A DNA stretch of 16,628 nucleotides from CAZYCC01 sp964645985. Its GTDB lineage: Bacteria > Bacillota > Clostridia > Oscillospirales > CAG-272. A program made the position numbers and the translations under genes. Below, in pieces: positions 1 through 5,991 of this stretch. The stretch spans positions 1 to 16,628 of the forward strand of contig CAZYCC010000038.1 in NCBI GenBank assembly GCA_964645985.1, given 5' to 3'. How positions within the stretch are numbered: position 1 is the first letter of the stretch; every line of letters starts with the position of its first letter. The notes under the pieces are model-generated. The model was given only the letters and a program-made list of their open reading frames with translations, searched no databases and was not told the DNA's origin.

Positions 1-16
1 AGACCGAATACAGTCA

Positions 17-52
17 AAAACCTCCCCGCCGCGGATGCGGCGGGGAAGTTTT
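17..52. terminator. Hairpin terminator at the left edge, possibly bidirectional
   Basis: A 9-bp perfect G/C stem (24-32 with 37-45, loop GGAT) is extended by flanking A and T bases on each side. It is followed by TTTT on the plus strand and by TTTTT on the minus strand. It probably ends a gene lying left of the window. A run of T on both sides is what a bidirectional terminator shows, but the upstream gene is not visible. Confidence 0.7.
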
Positions 53-193
53 GCGCGAAGGGGTGGAATACGATCGCTCGGCAAGTCCCTCTCCCTTTCT
101 GGATTTGCGAGAGTGCCGAGCCATTCCTCGGCCTCGCGGTAGCTCCTCGGGAGGAGGTGGTTCCCTTTCCTGTGATTTTTTCTTTCTTCCCCC
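53..193. other. Gene-free stretch with two small hairpins before the tRNA promoter
   Basis: No credible reading frame is present. Two hairpins can be drawn: 115-120 with 127-132 (6 bp, loop CCATTC) and 143-147 with 152-156 (5 bp, loop CGGG). They are followed by a T-rich tract at 175-187. This could be the 3' end of an upstream transcript or a small RNA; nothing identifies it. A fragment resembles sequence near 2579-2600 (see findings). Confidence 0.35.
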
Positions 194-222
194 TTGACAG
201 GGGGGAGCGCTTCTGCTATACT
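194..222 (+). promoter_or_regulatory. Sigma-70-type promoter of tRNA-Gln
   Basis: The -35 box TTGACA (194-199) is a perfect consensus and the -10 box TATACT (217-222) matches five of six. The spacer is exactly 17 bases. The predicted transcription start (about 229-230) falls at the mature tRNA 5' end, so little or no 5' trimming would be needed. Confidence 0.85.
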
Positions 223-229
223 GTACTTG

Positions 230-305
230 TGCGGTATCGCCAAGCGGTAAGGCAACGGACTCTGACTCCGTCATTACCTAGGTTCGAATCCTAGTACCGC
301 AGCCA
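230..305 (+). tRNA. tRNA-Gln, anticodon CTG (reads CAG)
   Basis: A full cloverleaf can be drawn. The acceptor stem TGCGGTA (230-236) pairs with TACCGCA (295-301). The D arm is GCC/GGC (239-241/251-253). The anticodon stem ACGGA/TCCGT (255-259/267-271) holds loop CTCTGAC with anticodon CTG at 262-264. The T arm is CTAGG-TTCGAAT-CCTAG (278-294), with discriminator G302 and genome-encoded CCA (303-305). The sequence resembles E. coli tRNA-Gln closely, except for one extra base in the variable loop (CATTAC, 272-277). The first pair is U1-A72, which GatCAB recognises in tRNA-Gln. E. coli tRNA-Gln shares this pair, so it does not show which aminoacylation route is used. The gene is a single-gene unit with its own promoter and terminator. 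Confidence 0.95.
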
Positions 306-309
306 CAAT

Positions 310-340
310 AGACATCGGCCGCGCCGATGTCTTTTTGTTT
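310..340 (+). terminator. Rho-independent terminator of tRNA-Gln
   Basis: A perfect 10-bp stem (310-319 with 323-332, loop CGC) is followed by TTTTGTTT. It begins five bases after the encoded CCA. Confidence 0.9.
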
Positions 341-516
341 GCGCGGGGGCGACGCGCCCCGCCAACCCGCTCTCATATCGCCGCGCGCCCCTCCCCCTCC
401 CGCGCGCCATACGATGGGGCGCGTTCCCTCCCTGTTTGTATGCCCGCGCGCTCGGTTTTGCGCGGAGAGCAGCTGTCTGCCTTGCTCCCTACCCACGGCG
501 AGCGGCGCGTTCTCTC

Positions 517-545
517 TTGACATCGCGCGGGGTTTGCGGTACACT
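517..545 (+). promoter_or_regulatory. Promoter of the CotH-like lipoprotein gene
   Basis: TTGACA (517-522), a 17-base spacer, then TACACT (540-545). The predicted start is near 552. This lies at or just after an upstream GTG at 551, which is one reason to place the translation start further down at 587. Confidence 0.8.
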
Positions 546-586
546 GAGGCGTGTTTGACTGCCTCTTTTTGCCTTTTGAACTTCTC

Positions 587-2365
587 GTGAAACATCGCTC
601 TCTTTCCCGCCTTGTCGTTTTGCTCTTTTTGTGCGCAATCTGCGGCGTGCTGTTTTCTTGCGCGGGGGAGGAGGCGGCGACGCTGACCTATGCCGTCGAG
701 CCGGCGGGCGCGGGAGCCGTACTCGGGCAGAGCACCTACTCGCTTTCGCGCGGGGAGCGCGGCGGATATGTCAGCGCGCAGCCCGCGGAGGGGTATGTCT
801 TCCTTCGCTGGAGCGACGGCGAGAGCAGCCCCAACCGCGGCGGCGATCGCGCGACCGAAAATAAGACGCTAATCGCCCTCTTTGAGCCGCGCGCGGTGAC
901 GCTGACCTACGCCCCCTCGACCCCCGCCGGCGGGACAATTTTGGGGCAGACCTCGCAGAGCCTGCGCGCCGGGGAGAGCTCGACGCGCGTGACCGCGCAG
1001 CCCGCCGCCGGATACCGCTTTGCCGGATGGAGCGACGGGGTGAGGGACTACGCGCGCTCGGGCGACAGCGTGAGCGAGGACACAACGATCGAGGCGGTCT
1101 TTGAGCACAATCCAATCGACATCACGGTGGCGTCGCTTGAGATTACCACCGCCGACGGGCAGCCGGTGCGCGACAAGGAGACCGCGGTCGGGGCGACGCT
1201 GACCGTCACCGGGTCAAAGGACGGCATATACGATATGCAAAACGTGCCGATGACCATTCACGGGCGGGGCAACTCGAGCTGGCACCCCTCGGCGGCTACT
1301 CTCCTAAATGACTACAAGTCGAAGAACTCCTACACCATTCGCTTAGATGAGGAGGCAGAGCTGCTCGGGATCGGGCGCGGCCCGGTGCATAAATATGTTC
1401 TCAACGCGAACAAGTACGATGAGACGGGTCTGCGCAACTGGATCTGCTTTCGCATGGGCGAGCTGTTCTCGGGCGTGCCCTACGCGAGCGACATGACCTG
1501 GGTCGACCTCACCATCAACGGCGACTACCGCGGGATGTACACCCTCTGCGAGAAGGTCGACGCGGGGCACAACCGCATCGACATCGAGGGGGATGACCCC
1601 ACGGCGCTCGACCGCGGGTATCTCATTCAGCTCGACAAGCGCGCGGACGGCGTGGAGGGGGTCGACTACTTCAAAATCGACGGATATTACGGGGAGAACG
1701 ACCCGAACGCCCTTCGCCCCTTCACCATCGAAAACGGCAGCCCCACCCCCGAGCAGGTCGCCTTCATCAAGGATTATATGCAGACCTGCCACCGCGCCAT
1801 CCTCTCGGGAGAGCGCGCGGAAATCGATGAGCTTGTCGACATTCCCTCGTTTATCGATATGTTCCTCATCACCGAGATGGCAAAGGATGTCGACGCGAAT
1901 TTCGCTTCCTTTTATATGTACAAGGCGCCGGGCGGCAAGCTGACGCTGACCTCGCCCTGGGACTTTGATTTCGGCTTCGGGACTTACAGCTCTTCGATGA
2001 ACATCGAGGAGCTGATCACCGAGAAAAAGACCGGCAACCTCTGGTTCAAGAATCTGCTCAAGTGCGACTGGTTCTGCGAGGAGGCGGCGGCGCGCCTCGA
2101 GGAGCTGACCCCGACCATTTTGCAAGTGCGAGATGAACTTCTCGCAATGAAGGGCGCGCTGCGGCCGCTCATGGATCGCAACGACGCGCGCTGGCATATC
2201 TACGGGCGGCACTACGCCGACTATGTCGCCGACGCCGTCTCGCGCGACCTGCATTCCTTCGACGAGCACGCCGACTATCTCGCGAACTGGATCGAGCAGC
2301 GCACGGAAATTCTGCGCGACGAGCTCGCGGTGTATGTCTCGGGAGAGGGAGAGCTACAAAAGTAA
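587..2365 (+). CDS. CotH-kinase-family lipoprotein with two InlB-type B-repeats
   Basis: Predicted secreted, lipid-anchored protein of 592 residues. From the GTG at 587 it begins with a basic n-region (Lys, His, Arg, Arg), a hydrophobic core and a lipobox LFSC with the lipid-attachment Cys at residue 25. Two tandem divergent InlB B-repeats follow at about 33-100 and 106-173, each with a GY.F..WSDG core. The CotH kinase-like domain starts near 180: HGRGNSSW is at 225-232 and PWDFDF at 457-462, with acidic residues Asp459 and Asp461 in the expected metal-binding place. Characterised CotH proteins are atypical kinases, first known from spore coats. Surface lipoproteins of this architecture occur widely in gut Firmicutes, and their substrates are mostly unknown. 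The frame is open back to a GTG at 551, but that codon sits at the predicted transcription start and would add twelve residues before the signal peptide. No good Shine-Dalgarno precedes 587. No clear terminator follows the gene. Confidence 0.9.
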   Translation: MKHRSLSRLVVLLFLCAICGVLFSCAGEEAATLTYAVEPAGAGAVLGQSTYSLSRGERGGYVSAQPAEGYVFLRWSDGESSPNRGGDRATENKTLIALFEPRAVTLTYAPSTPAGGTILGQTSQSLRAGESSTRVTAQPAAGYRFAGWSDGVRDYARSGDSVSEDTTIEAVFEHNPIDITVASLEITTADGQPVRDKETAVGATLTVTGSKDGIYDMQNVPMTIHGRGNSSWHPSAATLLNDYKSKNSYTIRLDEEAELLGIGRGPVHKYVLNANKYDETGLRNWICFRMGELFSGVPYASDMTWVDLTINGDYRGMYTLCEKVDAGHNRIDIEGDDPTALDRGYLIQLDKRADGVEGVDYFKIDGYYGENDPNALRPFTIENGSPTPEQVAFIKDYMQTCHRAILSGERAEIDELVDIPSFIDMFLITEMAKDVDANFASFYMYKAPGGKLTLTSPWDFDFGFGTYSSSMNIEELITEKKTGNLWFKNLLKCDWFCEEAAARLEELTPTILQVRDELLAMKGALRPLMDRNDARWHIYGRHYADYVADAVSRDLHSFDEHADYLANWIEQRTEILRDELAVYVSGEGELQK

Positions 2366-2540
2366 AGTGGCGCGAAACGCGAGGCGGCCCCTATCCGCAA
2401 GCGCTCCCGTGCGGCAAATCCCGTGAGGGTCCCGCGCCGCGAGCGCGCTCCTCAAAGAAATAGCGCGCCGATCGCCGAAACACTTCTCATGCGGGCAAGC
2501 CGAGGGAGAGCGGGAGCACTCCTACCGCGAGGTAATCCTT

Positions 2541-2579
2541 AAGGAAGGGGCAAAGAGGGGGATAGCCCCCTCGTTCCTT
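2541..2579 (+). repeat. Compound hairpin in the CotH-GT2 gap
   Basis: The inner stem GAGGGGG/CCCCCTC (2555-2561 with 2566-2572, loop ATAG) lies inside an outer AAGGAA/TTCCTT stem (2541-2546 with 2574-2579), with an asymmetric internal loop between them. GGATTTTCG follows, a weak T tract. It could end the CotH transcript, but a proper terminator tail is lacking. Confidence 0.45.
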
Positions 2580-2651
2580 GGATTTTCGTGAGAGGGAGCC
2601 GGGGAGGGGCCCCGCGACCAAGCGCCTCCTCCGATCAGCACAGCGGCGCCC

Positions 2652-2669
2652 CCGCCGCGAGAGCGGCGG
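2652..2669 (+). repeat. GAGA-tetraloop hairpin
   Basis: CCGCCGC (2652-2658) and GCGGCGG (2663-2669) form a perfect 7-bp stem closed by GAGA, a GNRA-type loop if transcribed on the plus strand. No T tract follows, so it is not a typical terminator. Confidence 0.45.
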
Positions 2670-2745
2670 TTGCGGCGCGGTGCGGCGCGGGGGAAAACGA
2701 TCGGGCGAGCGGAGAATCTCGCAAAGCCAAATCGCGGCGCGAGCG

Positions 2746-2759
2746 GCCGAAATTTCGGC
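2746..2759. promoter_or_regulatory. Perfect palindrome GCCGAAATTTCGGC, candidate operator
   Basis: The 14-base sequence equals its own reverse complement. It lies 114 bases upstream of the -35 box of the GT2 promoter. A closely related near-palindrome occurs just upstream of larC (12217-12232). The symmetry suits a dimeric DNA-binding protein, but the distance from the promoter is large and no regulator is known. Confidence 0.35.
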
Positions 2760-2795
2760 AAAGAGCGGCTTTCCCCGAAAAGAAGTTCGATGCGG

Positions 2796-2829
2796 GGCGG
2801 GTGACCTCCCGCCGGGGTGGGTACCCCGG
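2796..2829 (+). repeat. Two adjoining hairpins before the GT2 promoter
   Basis: GGCGGG-TGACCT-CCCGCC (2796-2813) is followed at once by CCGGGG-TGGGTA-CCCCGG (2812-2829). They share two C bases, so both cannot be fully formed together. The loops contain ACCT and GGGT, which could pair with one G-U wobble. Confidence 0.4.
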
Positions 2830-2872
2830 CCGCGCGGATGGATACACCCCCGAATCGAGAGGGCGAAATAAC

Positions 2873-2901
2873 TTGAAACCCCGCCGCGTTTGTGGTAAAC
2901 T
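2873..2901 (+). promoter_or_regulatory. Promoter of the GT2 gene
   Basis: TTGAAA (2873-2878), a 17-base spacer and TAAACT (2896-2901) match the consensus at five and four of six positions. The predicted start near 2908 leaves a leader of about 70 bases. A small hairpin (2914-2926) lies in the leader and a GGGAG ribosome-binding site at 2969-2973. Confidence 0.6.
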
Positions 2902-2979
2902 ATACCCTTAACCGGGCGCCTCGCCCGCCAAACGGGAAGCGGGAAATGCCGCAAAGGGCAGCCACCGCGGGAGAGACTT

Positions 2980-4239
2980 ATGTTTGTACGGGTGATGACG
3001 GGGGTCAACCTCGCGTGCGGGCTTTTGTTTTTGCTCTGCTATGGGCTGCAGCTGCTTTACACGCTGCTCACCGCCGTGAAGAAACCCCCGCGCTACCCGA
3101 TCTGCCCGAGGAAAGCGCGCATCGCCATCCTCGTCTGCGCGCGCGGGGAGGAGGCGGTGATCGGCTACCTGCTCGAGAGCATCGCGCAGCAGGACTACCC
3201 GCGCGGCTGCCTTGATACCTTCGTCCTCGCCGACAACTGCACCGACGGCACCGCCGCGCGCGCGCGGGAGGGCGGCGCCACCGTCTTCGAGCGGTGCGAC
3301 CCCGACCATATCGGCAAGGGCTACGCCTTGCGGGAGCTTGTCGCGCGCGTCTGGGAAACGAAGGGCGAGGACTACTACGACGCCTATATCATCATCGACG
3401 CCGACAACCTGCTCGACCGGAGCTATGTTTCCCGCATGAACGACTGCTTCGCCGCCGGCAACCGCGTGATCACAAGCTACCGCAACTCGAAGAACAGCGG
3501 CGACAACTGGCTTGCCGGCTGCTCGGCGCTGTGGTTTATGCGCGAGGCACGGCAGCTCAACGCGGCGCGCGCTCTTCTCAAATCGAGCTGTTCGGTCTCG
3601 GGGACAGGATTTCTCGTCTCGGGGGAGATTTTGCGCGAGCTTGGCGGGTGGCCCTATTTTCTCCTCATCGAGGACATTCAATTCACGATTGAGATGATCC
3701 TGCGCGGTGAGAGAATCGCCTACTGCCACGACGCCATCCTCTACGACGAGCAGCCGACCACCTTCTCGCAGTCCTGGCGGCAGCATGTGCGCTGGGCGCG
3801 CGGCTACCTGCAAATTCTGCGCCGCTACGGCGGGAAAATGCTGCGCGGGATCTTTCGCGGGCCGCACCTCGCCTGCTATGATATGATTATGACGATAGCG
3901 CCCGCCTACTTTCTCACCGGCATCGGCGCGCTCGCCAATCTCTTTCTCTTCGTCTACTCGGCGATCACCCACAGCCACGGCATCTTCTTTCCGACGCTCG
4001 CGCGGGGGCTGCTCGAACTCTACCTCGTCGCGTTTTTCTTCGGGATGATGGCGACGGCGACTGAGTGGCGCCGCATTCGCTGCTCGACCGCGAAAAAGCT
4101 GCTCTACCCCTTCCTCTTCCCGATTTTCCTCATGCTCTACCTGCCTGAGGCGATCGTCGCGCTCTTCACGCGCCCTTCCTGGAAACCGATCCGCCACACC
4201 GTCCGCAAGAGCATTCGCGATATGGACGAAAAGGAGTAG
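2980..4239 (+). CDS. Membrane glycosyltransferase, family 2 (processive type)
   Basis: Membrane enzyme of 419 residues, predicted to transfer sugar from a nucleotide-sugar to a surface or extracellular glycan. The domain order is typical: an N-terminal membrane segment (about 8-32), a cytoplasmic GT-A domain starting near 47, the metal/nucleotide-binding DAD at 140-142, GTGF at 208-211, an acceptor-site ED at 231-232 and QHVRW at 268-272. This D,D,D,QxxRW arrangement marks processive or chain-type GT2 enzymes. Three hydrophobic segments follow (roughly 303-330, 343-365 and 374-397), ending in a basic tail. The product cannot be named from sequence; homologues make hyaluronan-, cellulose- or poly-GlcNAc-like polymers or transfer single sugars. 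The gene has its own promoter and a GGGAG site 6 bases before the ATG. Its CotH neighbour is also a surface protein, but the 614-base gap and separate promoter argue against one operon. Confidence 0.88.
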   Translation: MFVRVMTGVNLACGLLFLLCYGLQLLYTLLTAVKKPPRYPICPRKARIAILVCARGEEAVIGYLLESIAQQDYPRGCLDTFVLADNCTDGTAARAREGGATVFERCDPDHIGKGYALRELVARVWETKGEDYYDAYIIIDADNLLDRSYVSRMNDCFAAGNRVITSYRNSKNSGDNWLAGCSALWFMREARQLNAARALLKSSCSVSGTGFLVSGEILRELGGWPYFLLIEDIQFTIEMILRGERIAYCHDAILYDEQPTTFSQSWRQHVRWARGYLQILRRYGGKMLRGIFRGPHLACYDMIMTIAPAYFLTGIGALANLFLFVYSAITHSHGIFFPTLARGLLELYLVAFFFGMMATATEWRRIRCSTAKKLLYPFLFPIFLMLYLPEAIVALFTRPSWKPIRHTVRKSIRDMDEKE

Positions 4240-4304
4240 CGCCGCGCGCGGCGCGGAAAAGGGCAAACTTTCCCCCGCGGGGCGAGGGGCTTGCGCCCCC
4301 GCGC

Positions 4305-4340
4305 GGCGGCAGGGGGGGAGCATTGCCGCCATTTTCTTTC
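4305..4340 (+). terminator. Hairpin plus T-rich tail between GT2 and hisS
   Basis: A 7-bp stem GGCGGCA/TGCCGCC (4305-4311 with 4324-4330) has a G-rich 12-base loop and is followed by ATTTTCTTTC. It could end the GT2 transcript or act as an attenuator in the hisS leader. GGGAGC in the loop and start of the right arm region (4316-4321) can instead pair with GCTCCC at 4347-4352, giving a competing structure close to the hisS start. No T-box sequence is visible and no convincing separate hisS promoter was found. Confidence 0.5.
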
Positions 4341-4362
4341 AGGGGCGCTCCCGGTTCATTTT

Positions 4363-4366
4363 GAGG
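4363..4366 (+). promoter_or_regulatory. hisS ribosome-binding site
   Basis: GAGG ends five bases before the ATG at 4372. It fixes the hisS start there rather than at a TTG 27 codons upstream. Confidence 0.75.
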
Positions 4367-4371
4367 TTTTT

Positions 4372-5640
4372 ATGCTTTCGATACGGCGCCCCAAGGGCAC
4401 GTTTGACATCCTACCGGAGCAGATGCGCGGCTACTGTACCCTCGAGCAGACCGCGCGAGATGTCGCCGCGCGCTACGGCTTTTCCGAGGTGCGCACGCCG
4501 ACCTTCGAGGAGACCGCGCTCTTCGCGCGCGGGGTCGGCGACACGACCGATGTCGTGCAGAAGGAGATGTACACCTTCCCCGACCGCGAGGGACGCTCGC
4601 TTTCGCTTCGCCCGGAGGGGACGGCGCCGCTCGCGCGCGCGATCATCGAGGGGGGGCGGTGCGGCGGCGCGATGCCGCTCAAACTGTTTTATATCCTCAA
4701 CTGCTTCCGCTATGAGCGGCCGCAGGCGGGGAGATCGCGCGAGTTTTGGCAGTTCGGTGCCGAGCTGTACGGCGCTCCGACCCCCGAGGCGGACACCGAG
4801 GTGCTGGACCTCGCGAGCTCCTATTTGCGGGAAATCGGTCTCGGCGATGCGGCGCTGCATATCAACTCCCTCGGCTGCAAGAGCTGCCGCCCGCGCTACA
4901 AAGACGCACTGCAAGATTACTTTCGCGCGCGTGAGAACGATCTCTGCCCGACCTGCCGCGCGCGCCTCGAGGTTAACCCCCTACGCATTCTCGACTGCAA
5001 GGATCCCTCCTGCCGCGCGATTGCGGCGGGCGCGCCCAAGACGGTCGATTACCTCTGCGAGGACTGCCGCGCGCACCTCGCGCGCTTAGAGAGCCTTCTG
5101 CACGACCTCTCGGTTCCCTACACGCTCGACCCGTCCATTGTGCGTGGCCTTGACTACTACACGCGCACAGTATTCGAGTTCATTACCGACGCGCCCGGCG
5201 CGCAGGGGACGCTCTGCGGCGGCGGCCGCTACGACGGGCTTGTCGAGCAGCTCGGCGGCCCGCCTCTCTCGGCAATCGGCTTTGCGATGGGGCTCTCGCG
5301 CCTGCTGCTCGCGCGCGCGGCAAAGGGAATAGAGGAAGAGCCTCTCCCCTCGCCCGCGCTCTTCATCGCGCCAATGGGGCAGGCCTGCGCCGCGCGCGCG
5401 ATGGCGCTCGTCAAGGATCTGCGCGGTGCGGGAGTTTTCGCCGAGAGCGACCTCATCCCGCGCTCGCTCAAGGCGATGATGAAGTACGCCGACAAGCGCG
5501 GCGCGCGATACACTCTCCTCCTTGGCGAGCAGGAGCTGGCAAGCGGCACCGCGCAGCTCAAAAATATGGCCACCTCCGCGCAAACGCAGGTGCGAATCGA
5601 CAGCGTGAACGATCTGCTCACTATTCTGCGAGGGGAATAG
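4372..5640 (+). CDS. hisS: Histidyl-tRNA synthetase
   Basis: Cytoplasmic class II synthetase of 422 residues that charges tRNA-His with histidine using ATP; the usual bacterial length is about 420-430. The N-terminus carries the family start RRPKGTFDI. Motif 2 is FRYERPQ at 112-118, the histidine-binding loop RGLDYYTRT begins at 258, and GGGRYDGL begins at 283. Motif 3 is the AIGFAMGLSRLLL segment near 302-314. The C-terminal anticodon-binding domain starts around residue 325. Two CxxC pairs (SCRP after GCK, and LCPTC) plus further Cys residues lie in the insertion domain. The reading frame continues 27 codons upstream, but those codons are low-complexity and only the ATG at 4372 has a ribosome-binding site. 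The gene lies 132 bases after GT2 and 351 bases before aspS, the common Firmicutes hisS-aspS order. Confidence 0.97.
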   Translation: MLSIRRPKGTFDILPEQMRGYCTLEQTARDVAARYGFSEVRTPTFEETALFARGVGDTTDVVQKEMYTFPDREGRSLSLRPEGTAPLARAIIEGGRCGGAMPLKLFYILNCFRYERPQAGRSREFWQFGAELYGAPTPEADTEVLDLASSYLREIGLGDAALHINSLGCKSCRPRYKDALQDYFRARENDLCPTCRARLEVNPLRILDCKDPSCRAIAAGAPKTVDYLCEDCRAHLARLESLLHDLSVPYTLDPSIVRGLDYYTRTVFEFITDAPGAQGTLCGGGRYDGLVEQLGGPPLSAIGFAMGLSRLLLARAAKGIEEEPLPSPALFIAPMGQACAARAMALVKDLRGAGVFAESDLIPRSLKAMMKYADKRGARYTLLLGEQELASGTAQLKNMATSAQTQVRIDSVNDLLTILRGE

Positions 5641-5991
5641 GCGGCAAGCGCGGCGTCGTCCCTCTCCGTGAAAACTCGAAAACTCTCGCGGCGATAGCGC
5701 GCCGGGCCGCGCGCTCCCGCGGCGGCCTTCCCCGAGCGCAAAATAGCGCCCCGCGTCGCTATTCATCGCCGAGCGCCGACCGTCCTCCCGCGAAATCGCC
5801 CCGCGAGCGGTATTCGGCAATATCATAGCGCGCGAGTGCGCGGGGGCGGCGCACGAGCGGCTGCGGGGGCGCGGAGGAGCGATCTCCGCAAAGCGCGCGC
5901 CATCGCGAGGCGGCGGGGTGGCTATGCCGGCGAAATCGTCTTTTTCAATAGGCGGGGGCTTCCTCGCGGCAACTTTTCTTTTCTTGTTCTT
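5641..5991. other. 351-base gene-free stretch between hisS and aspS
   Basis: The aspS frame is open through part of this stretch (from 5836), but the encoded residues are Arg/Gly/Ala-rich and unlike any AspRS. A GC hairpin lies at 5696-5715 (7 bp, loop CGGGCC) without a T tract. A smaller one at 5809-5824 is GGTATT-CGGC-AATATC. I could not find a convincing promoter or a T-box. A pyrimidine-rich tract runs directly into the aspS start. Confidence 0.5.

Larger units (their letters stand above)
2366..2979. other. 614-base gene-free stretch rich in inverted repeats
   Basis: No frame here resembles a protein, and the longest open frames run through the promoter at 2873-2901. It contains a small hairpin at 2523-2534 (TACC-GCGA-GGTA), a compound hairpin at 2541-2579, a 7-bp GAGA-loop hairpin at 2652-2669, a perfect 14-base palindrome at 2746-2759, two adjoining hairpins at 2796-2829 and the GT2 promoter. 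The content fits a 3' untranslated region of the CotH gene, a structured RNA or decayed sequence. Nothing visible decides between these. Confidence 0.5.

Noticed and set aside
154..170. GAGGTGGTTCCC, superficially like a T-box core
   Set aside because: It does not match AGGGTGGNACCGCG closely enough, lacks the other T-box parts and is followed by a tRNA gene rather than a synthetase or amino acid gene.
1343..2269. 308-codon open frame on the minus strand
   Set aside because: It is fully antisense to the CotH-like gene, has no recognisable family and follows from G/C-rich third positions of the real gene.
2487..3008. 173-codon minus-strand frame in the CotH-GT2 gap
   Set aside because: It crosses the GT2 promoter and several hairpins, begins inside the GT2 coding region and has a Pro/Arg-rich low-complexity product.
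2908..4332. 474-codon open frame on the minus strand
   Set aside because: Antisense to the GT2 gene, whose sense frame carries the DAD, ED and QHVRW motifs and membrane segments. The antisense product is Arg/Ala/Glu-rich and unrecognisable.
4291..4371. 27-codon upstream extension of hisS
   Set aside because: It covers the hairpin and T-rich tail, whereas the ATG at 4372 has a well-placed GAGG and the standard HisRS N-terminus.
5836..5991. 52-codon upstream extension of aspS
   Set aside because: Arg/Gly/Ala-rich with no counterpart in AspRS proteins. The normal N-terminus begins at the ATG at 5992.
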